From Oxyruncus cristatus (lineage: Eukaryota; Chordata; Aves; Passeriformes; Cotingidae), in assembly GCA_013399855.1 (NCBI GenBank), contig VXAY01004333.1, positions 186,001 to 250,000 on the forward strand: a DNA stretch of 64,000 nucleotides, in the 5' to 3' direction. The notes beneath the pieces are model-generated. The model did not search any database and had not been told where the DNA came from. It worked only from the letters and a program-made list of their open reading frames with translations. This document shows, one piece after another, positions 1 through 11,225 of this stretch. Numbering within the stretch: the first letter of the stretch is position 1; every line of letters begins with the position of its first letter. A program made the translations under genes and the position numbers.

Positions 1-2080
1 ATAAAAGTACAATGCCAGACAAGATTTTTATGAAGCAAGCAACAGGGCAAAGAATTATACATCTCAGTGAGTCAGAAGAGAGTTGCAGAGCAGTTGCAAG
101 ATTCATTAATAGCTGTGAAGGAAGACAGATACCTTTCAGTTTAAATCCATTTTGATGCTCTCTCTTGAAAACCTCCCCTAACATGTTTAATTCATCTGAA
201 GAGGGAAATTACACTCCTTCTACATGGTACTGTTATCATTCTGGTCAGTGAAGCAGCCTACAACACAACACACATCAAATGGGACTCCAGGCTGCTGTGC
301 TAAAAATAGCTGTCCACAGCTTATGACTGCAGTGAGGGCACAGCTACAGATTAGAAACATAGATACCCATAGCACTTACAAATGTTGAATTCCTGGTTAA
401 AGGAGATGTATGTGGCACACATTTGGAAGAACTGTTACTCTGGGAAATTAAAGCCTGTAGTGAGGTTTCTGGAGCATAGGAATGATTTCTCCATGTGGGA
501 AATGCAGCTTCCCACCTGGCTGTTTCCTCATTTCAGAAGGTGGTGAAATTGAATTTCTGCTTAGATAAGGACTTGAGATGTCTCTGCTCTGCACAGCCCT
601 ACATGGTATTTATATACCAAGCTATTCCCAAATAACTCACCTCTAAATTGGTGTCAGCACAAGGCTTGTAGCAGGGTCTGCTACTCAGTCACCAAGTATG
701 GATGCACCACCTTAAATCTGCAGTGTGGTCCATGAAATGTAAGGCTTATTTATGTCTCTCTTTAGATCTGGCATAACAATTTAAACCTTTAGAATTGCAG
801 GGACCTGAGAGAAAGGATATGACATGCAATGAAAAATACTGATTCCTTAGGGCCTCTTCCTTTAATATGTTGTCTATTTTTATGTAGTAAATATTAAGCC
901 CCTTCTGGGAGTCCTTTGGTCCAGAATTCCAAGTCCTTATCCCATTTAATCTGCAGAGCTGAGGACCATCTTTTAATCCATTTAAATTATTACTATTATT
1001 ATAAATAACCTTTCCCATATTCTGGGTAGATACAGTATGAAGCCAAGTCAGGACACTCAAATGCAGGACTAATGCTAAAATTTAAAAGGGACAAGATCAC
1101 CATGTTTGTTCTCATTTTACCCTGTTAATGCCAGTGCTGCTTAATCTTAGAGATGACACTGGAATCTGATTTAAGATAAATATTTTAGGCAGCTGAGCTA
1201 AACATTAATAGACATGAATGCGGGTATGCCAGCTTTTTATAAGGGGCAAATGTTGCAGGGAATTGTGTTTTATTAAGTGCAACTGACATGAAAAGGCTGG
1301 GGGGAGAAAACATGAAACTGTCAGGTACAGACTTCCTTCATAAGCTTTACTATCTTCCTAGAATCACTACCAACAATATCAGTTTAAAAAAAAATAACCC
1401 ACAAAGAGTGTTTCAGCCTCCAGGCCTGGTTTTCCATGTATTTCTATACATGCCACTATAGCAAGGCTTTTCTTAAGACAATTTTCACCCTAAACAGTTT
1501 AATTATAAGAAAATATATTCTAGTTTTCTTATTTTTCCCCCTGATGTTTGTATCGCTGTTTTTCTCCCTGCTTCTCTTGTCACTTTACCACTAAGAAAGG
1601 TGCAACAAAAGAGAGAGGAAGGAGAGAAGGGAGAAAAACATGTATTTTAAAATGCAGAGCACTGTAAAGCTGCATTAGTTTTCCTAAATAGAATCAGGAA
1701 AAATGACAAGGTATTTTTCATATTTTTCATTTTCACATTTCACCCCACCTAATATCATAGGTGGGGTTTATGTCAATAAAACCTGGTAGTTTGATTGACC
1801 TGTGTTTCTGAGGTGCTTTCCCTGCTTCTGCGGCCCTTGCAGAAGTTCACTTACAGCTTGCTGAAACATGACTGTAGAGCTTAGACTGACTTTTATTTTT
1901 AGCTTTTTGTGCCTCTATGTGTACCTCAACACATCGTTAACAAAACTGCATTAGCATTCTTTTTGAAGGCCGTTTGATAATTAGTACTGTAGGAGAGAAT
2001 TTTCTAAAGCATAGTCAGTGGAAGACTACAGGCCATCTCCTTTGTAGCTTGGCATAGTAAAATTGTTGCCAAAATACAGA
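1..2080. other. non-coding DNA, no recognised feature
   Basis: AT-rich sequence with stops frequent in all frames. The longest open frame (746-1060, minus, 104 codons) has no recognisable domain and no convincing splice sites. A good donor-like site on the minus strand (RC of 635-640, preceded by AGAG) ends a segment closed by stops in all three frames, so it does not mark a coding exon. I see no repeat of a known family here. Confidence 0.6.
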
Positions 2081-2118
2081 TTTATTTTTTTTTTTAATTT
2101 TCTTTTTTTTTTTTTTTT
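2081..2118. repeat. poly-T tract, interrupted
   Basis: Two thymine runs are separated by a short AATTTTC interruption, about 38 bases in all. No retroposed gene body is recognisable on the side where an A-tailed minus-strand insert would lie. It is therefore called a simple homopolymer tract rather than the tail of a processed copy. Confidence 0.85.
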
Positions 2119-5100
2119 AAGGAAAACCTGCCTGCTGAGGGTACAAGCTGGCTACACTGACACAAGCCTTCTAACATATTATAGTCACTAGCAAATTTTT
2201 GGTGCTTTAGAATGAAAAGCTGTTTTCTGCAAGTTTTTATGTGTATCTTTACAAGGCTTAGGGATGATATCTGTTGCCCAGCCATTTGCTGGTGTGTTTA
2301 TACATTTTGAACATAGAGAAGGACTATAATCTTCTCTGTGGAAGATTTTCTACAGAAAAGCTCGTCATGTTTCTGCTCTGTAGATGAAGCCTCTTTCTTA
2401 ACTTGCTCAAGTTAATGGCAAACTTCCAAGTTTTCCCAGCTCTGGGCAGGGCTGTTGCTGTTGACATACAGGCAGGGCGGGAGGAAGGAAGTAGCATTCT
2501 TTTGTTCTCAAGAGAAAAGTTTAATCCCTTTTTGGAGCAAGAGAGACTGACATGGAGCAGTTAAGCAACCAGATCAAAGTCATGTGCAGGGAATGTGTGT
2601 GGTGTACACAGCCGCTGAGCCTCCTCTGCTAACACCAGAATAAACTGGAGGGCCCCTTTTTACTCCTCTCCACATCTCACTCCAAAACCATTCCTCAGGT
2701 TTAGTCATCATGAGTTTGAAACTTATTATTATAATATAATATAAATATGAAAATCAGATAGGAAAATGAACTGATCCTCCTTCCAGCCTGTCTGCCACGT
2801 AGCAATGAGCCTGAGGCTTCTCCACGGGGTACGGGAAGCCAGGACAGAAGGTGAAGTAAAGTAGGTAGTGCCCTCACTGTGAGCCACAGGCAGAGAGGGC
2901 AGAGTCAGTCAGGTGATGATGACCAGGAGCAGCCTGGAGTCCAGCTGGCCAGATGAGTCCGTTGTGACAAGGCTGGGAAGTTATGTTACTGGGTCAGGGT
3001 GTGAATTCGCAAGAGGCAAGGTGGACACACGGTTACCTACAGCAAAGCTTGAGCAGGGACCAGGAGCAAGGGCTTAAGCTTAATACACTGGAAGGAGCAG
3101 AGGCTCCCAGTAAGGCTTCTCCCAGCTCTGCTCCCAGCAGTCAGGCTCAAGGTCACACAGCGGCACCGTCTCAGAGCTGGCCTTGGGCAATGGCTGCCAG
3201 GGCCCTGGGAGGGGGAGGAGAGTCTGCAGGGCCTGACACCCAGAACAAAAAGCTCACCAGAAGACTGGTGGAGCCAGCTGTTAGCCGTGTGGACAAGACT
3301 GCTGCAGAAATGATTATTTGAGTCTGCTAACTGTAGAAGTTGAGAAGATTCCCTATGCCATTATTTTTAGCAGTGATTCAGCAAATGATCAGCCTAAAAT
3401 TTGAATTAGTTATGAAACAGGTTGAGGTACAAATAAAGAAAATGAAAATTATCTGATTGCCAGGGCTGGTACTAATCACCCAAGTGCTCTGGAAGAGCTC
3501 AAGGGAAGATTAAGAAATGATCTGCTGAATTTGAGAGATAGTAAGACAGCAAATGAAATTCAGAGCAGATAAATGTAACTCCTGGGTAAAAGTAATCTTG
3601 GCTTCACATATAGTATTCTGAGCTAAGGCTTTGTTATTGTTACACAAGAGAGAAATTGTGGGTTCATAGTAGTTCCGTGAAACCATCAGCTTAGTGCTCA
3701 GTAGCAATGGAATAAAAGATTAAATACCATTAATTTGTGGAAAGACAACAGAGATAAAAAAGCTACTGCCTGTTTCCAAGGTTGGCGCCCTCCAAGCAGT
3801 CCTGATCCTCTCATCTCGAGATGCATTAGAGCAGAAGAAATTCTGAAGAAAGGTAATGCGTGTGAGCAAGGGTATGAGACGATCTCTTTCAAGGGGCAGT
3901 TAAGTAGGCTGAGCTTTACATTGTCCTTCTCCAGGGGTGGATGGATGATATGATAGAGATCTACAATTTCATGAGTGACATAGGAGGGAGGGGAATAGAG
4001 ACTGATTGATTGTTATTTCTTCTCACATGAAGAATGGCAGGGGCCCATCACGTTACACTTGGTGGTAGGCTCAATGCAAACAGAAGGTGGTTTGTTCATG
4101 TGGAGTGAATGAGGCTTGTTGTACTGCCTGCCAAAGGATGGTTTGGAAAGGAGCCTGGAAAAGTGTTTGGGATAGAGCTTCTTTGAGTTTTACTGCCTAG
4201 ATAAACCAGGGAACCCACTAAGGCTAGGGAGAACATTAGGGTGAAAGTGCCTTCCAGTGATACTTGGTTTTTACCTGATTTACAGGTACTTTTGGAGGCA
4301 GAAAAGTGAACTAGGTGGTCTGCTCAGATATGACTCTACTTTTGTTATGGTTTTACTCAGGAGCGTGCCTTTATTTTTTATTTCTGAAGACAAAAATCTA
4401 AGTTACTTTTTTGAACTCAAAGTACGTCTGTCCTAGGCCTGATGCAAGTTTGTCATTTACTCCTGAAACAGAGGACTTTGTGTAGTGCTACCTGTCCAGT
4501 GAGGAAGGCAACCAGCCTGACAGTTAACCCTCCAGCATGAAAACACTGTGGTTTTTCTCCTGTCTTGCATTTATGAGAATAAGATGCTGTCTTTCTCTTT
4601 GCGTACAGCCTTCTTATAATGTTTATTCCTTTACATCCTTTTGCTATTGCGTTTTGAGGGAATTTGCCGTGAGTGGTTTCCATGGTTACGAGGATATGGC
4701 TTTTCTCGGAGTGGGAAATCTGCAGAGAGCAAATGCAGAAACCAGTGTATCTGGGACAGGGTAAATGTGCTTTGTATCCGTAATGGCAGTTCTGCCCTAG
4801 GTAAAAGCCAATATGAAATTGGAAAAATAGAGGTTGTTCTTAACCCCCTTGTCTTATTGTGAAAAGTAGCGCTCTCCTTTACCATTAGATCTTTTTAGAT
4901 TGCAGAAAGCACCCTGATTTCTGTGGTCTCTTGAGTATTAAAGGGCGGGAAACCGGCTATATTGTAAAATATGCTACTAAACCAAGTTGTGCGGTTTTCT
5001 GGTGTAAGAAAGAAAAGGGTTTTCTCTCTCTTCTTCAGAATGCTACACTTCAATTTTGTTTTTTCCTCCAAATAAAATGGAGGAAAAGACTGGAGTTTTG

Positions 5101-5655
5101 GCAGGGATGAAGTGCTTCTCTCCTTGTCTTTGCACTCCTTAGTAGCATTGGCAAATACCTGAGATTCTGACCAGCTCTTCAGAGCATTTGATTCATTGAA
5201 CCCAGGAATAATGCTGGGTACATCTACAGGGGCACAGGGCATGTACAGAAATCTTCTTATGAAGATGTTGTACTGAAACACAGAGTTTGTTGAAAACCTG
5301 AAGCAAGCCTTGGTTCCATGACTGTCACTGCAGAACCTACTGTCTCTGCTACAAAACTTGAGGAAGCCTTCACCACAAATGCAGAGGGTGAGTTGGCATG
5401 TCTTTCTGAAAAGGTCAGTACAGAGCCTCTGCACACATTTGTAGATTGGAGAGAGCAGCTAGTGGATAACTAATCCACTCTTTACAAAAACTTTTTATTC
5501 TATAACTGTAATTGCCAATCATGTAACTTTGGTTAATGTTTTCCTGCACGTCCTGACTGTAGTGAAGAGAAAGGGGAAAGAAAAACTAATAAAGGAAGCA
5601 AAATCCTACATTAGAAATTAAACTTGGTGTCTTCTCTTGTTCTCTTCCTCCACAG
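2119..5655. other. non-coding DNA with a GC-rich pocket at about 2800-3300
   Basis: Mostly AT-rich. The stretch 2800-3300 is clearly richer in G and C and holds a 112-codon open frame (2983-3321, plus). Its translation is Ser/Ala/Pro/Gly-rich and low in complexity, which is what GC-rich non-coding DNA usually gives. A decayed LTR or an untranslated exon could also explain the composition shift. No domain, signal peptide or known repeat was recognised. Confidence 0.45.
4895..5434 (-). other. unrecognised open reading frame, 179 codons
   Basis: This is the longest open frame in the window that is not made of repeats. It opens at a GTG codon just before a minus-strand AG acceptor-like site (tract from about 5465 down to 5430). 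The translation is rich in Cys, Phe, Ser and Lys, with no signal peptide, membrane segment or domain that I recognise. From base composition alone, a frame this long is only mildly unexpected in 64 kb read in six frames. It could be an exon, part of a long non-coding transcript, or chance; chance is the default. Confidence 0.12.
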
Positions 5656-5727
5656 AGTTTAACTGTAGTTCTTTACCTCTTCAACAGAGAACTGATTATC
5701 TGAGCAAGCATAAACACAAATTTCAAG
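5656..5727 (+). other. candidate internal exon, 72 nt, product unknown
   Basis: A long pyrimidine-rich tract (about 5628-5652) ends in CACAG at 5651-5655. Seventy-two bases later the sequence reads AAG followed by GTGAGT at 5728-5733, a full-consensus donor. Only one of the three frames is open across the segment. It reads FNCSSLPLQQRTDYLSKHK followed by HKFQ, entering in phase 2 and leaving with one extra base. I do not recognise the peptide. A non-coding RNA exon would show the same splice signals without needing the open frame. Two good splice sites at exon spacing is the best such pairing I found, but this still happens by chance in 64 kb. Confidence 0.3.
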
Positions 5728-5733
5728 GTGAGT

Positions 5734-7961
5734 GCAGCTGCATCTCATGGATGATGATAAAAACACTCAGGGGACGAACTGATGTTCCAGGCAAGACTAT
5801 TAAAGGATTTATTCTAATTTGCTTTATTTTCATTAATTATTATAAGTCCTTCATTTAACTACAGTCAGATGTGAGCCTTTTGGTCAAATACACAAAAAAA
5901 ATCCATCCCATTTTTAAACCATACTTTTTTCTTATAAAGCCCAAGTTGCAGATGTCTTTTTGTTTGCAACTTCTGCAATACAGCTCTGCAGTACTTGAGA
6001 AAAATAAAATGAGTTTTTGATGGAAGAAGCAGCCAACCATTTAGGGGAGCTTACTGAGCAGTAGAACATCACAAATGGCCATAAATATTCAAATCCCAAA
6101 GCAAGATATTTCCAGACTTCTATATTCCAATAAAATGATTAAAATGAACGCCTCACTATTTATAGAGGGTGGCAGCTTAACACCATAAGATATTCATATT
6201 TAACTGAGTGCTTTTGTAATGCTGCCAGTGCTTAAGAGTTAAGGAACAACTTGCTGCGATGGATGGGTTTCAGCTGGGCACAGCTTGCTGCTGGTGCTGG
6301 TCCACAACAGCTACTGCCAGCCATGAGGTTCTCCTGACAAGGTAGCTACCCCTTGATGGGAAGACTTTTTGACAGATATTTATTGGTGTTCTTAATCACC
6401 TGACAGACATGTCTGTGGTGGTCACTTAGTAATGCTGCTGACAGCCATAGGGCATAGCTGTAGTCAAACTGAATTTGGGGAGAATCTGGCTTGCTCTGAG
6501 ATATGCCATAGTAATTGTGTGTATGCCTCTGACAACTAACATTTGACTGGCTCTGTGGGTTTTATCCCTTTCACTTCACAAAATAACCAATTACAGCTTT
6601 TCCTTCATCTTTGATAGTCATTCAGCAGTCCTGGAAAAATGTGGGGTGTTCTAGCTCCACAGAAATCTAGGTGGACTTCTAGGAATCAGTGGTGGAGGGT
6701 ACAAAAAAACCAAATCAAACCGAAACAGGTCAACTAGCGACCTAGAAATGCTTCTGCAAAGGGCAGTTTAGGGCTGAGCAGTATTTGTGGTTGGTTCTTT
6801 TTCACCATGATAATCTGTTGTGAGGGGAAGCTCTGTCAGCTGCGTGTTAAGTGAGATGACTAACATCTGCCACATGCTCACTAAACATCACACATACATG
6901 ATACGGAATCCTCTGCCGAATCTAGTGGTAATTAGGATCTGTAATGGGTGTTATTCTCCTTTCAGTTAATATAAGCAGGGTAGACATTTTCAGTAATATT
7001 TAAGTGACTGAGGAACTTACATCTGCTTTACCAAAAGCAGCTTAGAGGCAGAGAAGCATTTCACTGAATTGAAATGTCACGCAAACAGCAGTAGCAGTGG
7101 CTGCTTTTTTAAACTGGGACACAGGCCTGGCTGCACTGGAAGTGTTGACTGGCTTAAGTCTGTTAATTCTTTAATAGTGAGTTTGGTTATCAGTGAGGAA
7201 ATGTGGTGGGATTCCTTTGGCTTTTAGTCCTTTTTGCTGGCTTGCTCTCTCCCTGAAACACAGATGGCTATTCTGAAAAAAGTACTACACTTGAAAACTT
7301 AGTCACTGTTCCAGAATCAAACTTCTCCTCTCAAGAATATCCACCCAAATGAACCTGCAGTACTTGAGTTGCTCACTGATCAGCTGCACTCCAAGATCCC
7401 TTTGATACAGGGCATTCATTCCCTGTTGTTAGAAGGTCTTTTGGTTGCCTAAAGACAAATTTGCAAAACATAGTAAGGCTAGGTTTATTCTTTTTCATTC
7501 CTTCATTTGTCATTCCTTTTTACCCTTGGTCCTCTTTGCTGATAGTTTTTGAATTGTGCTCTAGGATGACCCTGCTTGAGCAGGGAGGTTGGGTTAGATT
7601 TTTGTTCTAGGCCAGCTGGAAAAGGTGCAGTTCCTTCTGGTTTGTACAAAGCAGAATTCATGTTTTCTAATGCAGCATTATGCTCAAAATCGCAACCGTA
7701 CATGCTATAGTACCTTTTTCCCGTGGATTTTCTTCCACTCAATATTGGATTCATCTCAAAAAAAAATGTTTTCTGTAAAATGAAAATAGAGAGCTTTTAA
7801 CAGCACCTCCACATCATCTCCAGTGCAGGCCAGACCACAGCCTGAAGCCTTGAAGAATTTGGTGCAATGAGTTTACCATACCTGTACAGACATCCATTAC
7901 GATCTTGATCTACTGCTACAGTGACTGCCTTTCAAATTAATTATAAGGGCCCTCAAATTCA
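5734..7961. other. non-coding DNA, no recognised feature
   Basis: AT-rich, with no open frame above about 85 codons and no known repeat. The part around 6120-6260 has short AT-rich blocks (TATTTATAG, TTCATATTTAACTG) of the kind seen in conserved non-coding elements, but conservation cannot be judged from one sequence. Confidence 0.55.
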
Positions 7962-8025
7962 GAGAATCACAGAATGGGTCGGGTTGGAAGGAACCACAGT
8001 GGACCATCAGAAGGGACTCCTGGCC
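7962..8025 (-). mobile_element. CR1 LINE 3' end fragment
   Basis: The segment starts with GAATCACAGAAT, the reverse complement of the octamer microsatellite that ends avian CR1 elements. GGGTTGGAAGGAACCACAG and a GACCATC block follow, matching the antisense form of the CR1 3' untranslated region. Similarity fades by about 8025, so this is a heavily 5'-truncated copy lying on the minus strand, which is the usual fate of CR1 insertions. No coding part is present. CR1 normally makes no target-site duplication and none is seen. Confidence 0.85.
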
Positions 8026-9890
8026 TACAGCAAAGGATTTTAGTGAATCTCACTTTTTTAGAAGTGAGGTTTGCTCTGATTTCTTTGTCTGTGTAATAAC
8101 TTTGTCTTCTAACATGTATAGTTCACAGGCTAACAGCAATACCCTTTTTGGGGTGATGTGGAAGGCGTATTTTTAAAATAAATCCAAATAAGTAGTGATC
8201 AAGCCCATAAAAAAACACTCTTTAGGAGAAGTAGTGGAGACAGGGCTTCTAAAAGCACAGGCCATACCCAAGCTCAAGGAGCAGTTTTTAAATAATGAGA
8301 AAAAGTGCTCCATTAAAGCCACTAAGGATCAATACCATCTGTGTTGGTATGGACAAGGACACAGCTCAACAGTGAGAGGCACGAATGCTTGACTTTGCCA
8401 GACAGAAACTTGCCCCTACTCCCCTGTCAAACCCCATTCCAGATCTCCCTTTTTAATGCACAGCCTCCCTGTTACGGGAGCTCGGGAGAATGCATGTATT
8501 CCATAAGTCAGGGGATCTGATCCCCGCATGGTGTGACTTAGACCACTTAAGCTGGAGTTGGTGAAATGAAGACAAGCTCTAAGTACAACTGAGAGAATCT
8601 GTGTTCCTTGGGAGAAGCTGGCTTCAATGGGAAAAAAGATCCCAGCTCCTGCTGAACCTCTGCAAGTGGGCTGCCTGTTTGTTGCATTACGCTGCCGTAA
8701 GCTGCTTCCAGGATCCTGCCACTGCTATGGATCAGGCTGCCAGCTCTGCAAATCACTGCTGTAGTCAGCAGCACCTTGTCCCTGTGCAGAATGGTTGGTA
8801 CCTGCTGAGCTCCTGAAGCTCCCATGTGAGTGTTTAGCAGCTCTTCCACAGTGGGGGGTGACCACAGCATATTGTCTTCAAATCAGAGTTCTCTGCTGGG
8901 ATTGTCTGATGAAAATAACTTCTGGTCATCCCAGGATGCACACTGAGTTGAATACACATTGCGTAGGCTATGGGCTGCTGCTGGGCAAAGAAGGTAAATA
9001 CTCTTTTGCAATGTGTGGAAGGGTAGAAAAACTTTGAGCTGAAACTGAGTGTTGAAGCAGAGCTGAATATGTCTTGTGCTGAGCTGATAGTGGGAAGAAT
9101 CACCAAGGTGTTTCCTCCATCTGGTGTCAGCTTTATCATTTTAGTTAATATGTTTCATGAGGCTTCAGAAGCAGCATACGAACTCACAGAGGTAGAGCAA
9201 TGGGACACATGTATCAAAAATCTGATCAGCAGAGCTATTCCCATCTGAATTTCATTGGGTATTGTGGAACATGTGGCCATTGTGTAAAAGATAGCAATTG
9301 AGTTACTTGCAGAGATATTTCAGCCTGTTTTGAGGAAAATGAGCTTCAGTTGCTGTAATCCAAAAAGACATTTGATAATAAGGATCACTGAGTCTCAGTT
9401 TAAGCCAGGCGTCCCACCAGATCTAGTGTTTCCATTTAGAAATAAATGCCAGAAAATCCCTGATGTGTTATATTTCAAATGCAAAGGACATGCCTCTGTT
9501 CAAAGGAAGCACAGCTACGGTTTTGATCTACCAGCATTAGCTGAGTATATATTCTGTAGAAAATAGGTCACAATAAGAAAGACAGTTAAATTTAAAGAAA
9601 AGAAATATGAGCAGCAGTGACTAGAGAGATTAAGGTGTTCAGCAGATGAATGGCAATTAGGGACAAGCAGCCCTCTTTCAGTTGAACATAAATATTAATG
9701 CCTTCCACATTCATGCTAGACAGCCTTTTATTAAAACCTACTAAATAAGAAAATTACAATCTTCATTTCTTAGGTTGAAGGGCTTTGAGCCTACTGTGGC
9801 TTCCTATTAGGAAATTGTATTGGGTCTGGCTGAGCTGGAGTTCGTTTCCCCACAGTAGCCCTCACAGTGCTGGGCTGTACTTTGCACTGA
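8026..9890. other. non-coding DNA, overlapping chance ORFs
   Basis: Several open frames of 65-107 codons overlap on both strands between 8195 and 9566. None has a domain or a consistent splice context. A weak acceptor/donor-like pair encloses 8935-8992, but its pyrimidine tract is poor. No repeat was recognised. Confidence 0.5.
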
Positions 9891-9939
9891 TAGCTAGATG
9901 GGTGTTGATAACACACCGGTGTTTTGACTACTGTTGAGC

Positions 9940-10250
9940 ACAGCATCAGCACGGTAACATTCCTTCCGCAGCTGAGGGCAAAATCCTGGGGGGGAGCCCA
10001 AGTAGGTCAGCTGACGCAAACTGACCAAGCAGGTATTCCATACCATATGTCCGCTCAGATGTAAAAGATAAGGAAAGGAGCAGGAAGGCAGGCATTCATT
10101 GTCTCCAATGGCTGCCTGCTGAGGAGCCCTTACACGTGCTGAAGGCCTGCTGCTCGGGAGTGGCCGACCATCGCCGCTCGTGGAAAGTAGAGAATAAACC
10201 CTGCTGTCTTTCACTTCGCTTTTGCACGTACAAGCTTCCGCTTTACTTTT
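9940..10250. promoter_or_regulatory. CpG-dense pocket, possible small regulatory island or old LTR
   Basis: CpG is rare across most of this window, but about ten CpGs cluster between 10130 and 10240, with several more just before (TTCCGC near 9965, GACGC near 10014, TCCGC near 10052). A CACGTG E-box lies near 10133 and AATAAA near 10192. A 122-codon minus-strand frame (9894-10262) spans the pocket but has no recognised domain. It could be a short CpG island, a regulatory element, or the 3' part of an LTR (AATAAA followed by a pyrimidine-rich stretch). I found no LTR ends with matching target-site duplications. Confidence 0.3.
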
Positions 10251-10262
10251 TGCTTTAAACAA

Positions 10263-11136
10263 ACTCCCTTATCCCAACCCACAAGGCAGTTGTTGGATTT
10301 TTTTCCCCACCTCACACTCTCCCCTGTTCATCTGGGAAGGGGAGTGGTAGCGTGGCTGGGTGGGCACCTGGTATCCATCCAAGGTCAACCCACCACAGAA
10401 ATATGTAAAGTTGCCCTTGTATATGGTCACTCTCTGGACACTTGTGAGAGTGAGGAATTCAATGATCTATGATCTCACTTCCAAAATTTGACACATCACT
10501 TTTCATGACAGTAGCTCATTAAATAAATATAAAATAAATGCTACCTTCATTTCCTTGCTGCAAATATTTGTTTATTCAGTAGCTGATTTCCCCTTTCTAG
10601 CTTAAAGTCCCCCAGCTCCCTTTCCGTACCTATTCTGTGAGAATAGCCAGGATTCTTGCTTGAGTCCTTCCCTTTCCTCCTTTAGTGCTAAGCAACACTC
10701 TGCCCTCATCTGCCCTAAAGCTCCTCATCCTGGCAGAAGTACAAGTGCGCAGATGGATCACTGCCTCCAAGTAAGATGTGGTGGGCTGTATTTGGGTTAG
10801 TAAGATGCTGTGAGACTTTAATCCTCCTGTGTCCCCTTGGGTTTTGTGCAAAATACAGCTGTCTGTCTTAGGAGCATCCCCAAAAAGATTCTGTTCATCT
10901 TCCCAAAATATGTTAGACATGCTTTGGGCATAGCGAACACTTCTAGCTGGGAGAGAAAGATGGCAACTACTGTTTAAAAAGGAAAGCTCTGTTTTCACCT
11001 GAGGTGAGGGTCTAGGACTTCAGGGGAAGGTCTGTGAACTGTGGCATATGGGAGGCAAGTGGTTCTGATGTAAATTCATCTGTGTTGTGATGGCCTGTGA
11101 TTGCAGGGAGCTGATTTTTATGATCTCAGTGGTTAG
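10263..11136. other. non-coding DNA, no recognised feature
   Basis: A 122-codon minus-strand frame (10630-10998) lacks any domain I recognise. Nothing else stands out. Confidence 0.5.
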
Positions 11137-11225
11137 AATCACTGAATCACAAAATCACAGAATATTCTGAGTTGGAAGGGACCCACAAGGATCATCAAGT
11201 CCAGCTCTTAAGTGTATGCCTCATG
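11137..11225 (-). mobile_element. CR1-type 3' tail (CR1 or truncated TguSINE1-like)
   Basis: Three diverged copies of the octamer GAATCACA precede AGAATATTCTGAGTTGG, AAGGGACCCACAAGGATCAT and a CTCTTAAGTG block. Over about 56 bases this differs from the tail of the SINE at 31262-31380 at only about six positions, so both belong to the same tail subfamily. Beyond CTCTTAAGTG a weak resemblance to the SINE head junction continues for about 15 bases and then stops. It is either a truncated SINE copy or a truncated CR1 partner element. It lies on the minus strand. Confidence 0.8.

Noticed and set aside
635..710. Minus-strand segment ending in a consensus AGAG|GTGAGT donor
   Set aside because: The upstream acceptor is weak and all three frames are closed.
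4453..4683. Minus-strand peptide with a KTGEKP-like run, resembling a C2H2 zinc-finger linker
   Set aside because: The Cys and His spacing of a zinc finger is absent on both sides; the match is a chance six-residue run.
10130..10262. LTR ending after AATAAA near 10192
   Set aside because: No TG start and CA end with matching target-site duplications could be found, so only a CpG-rich pocket is reported.
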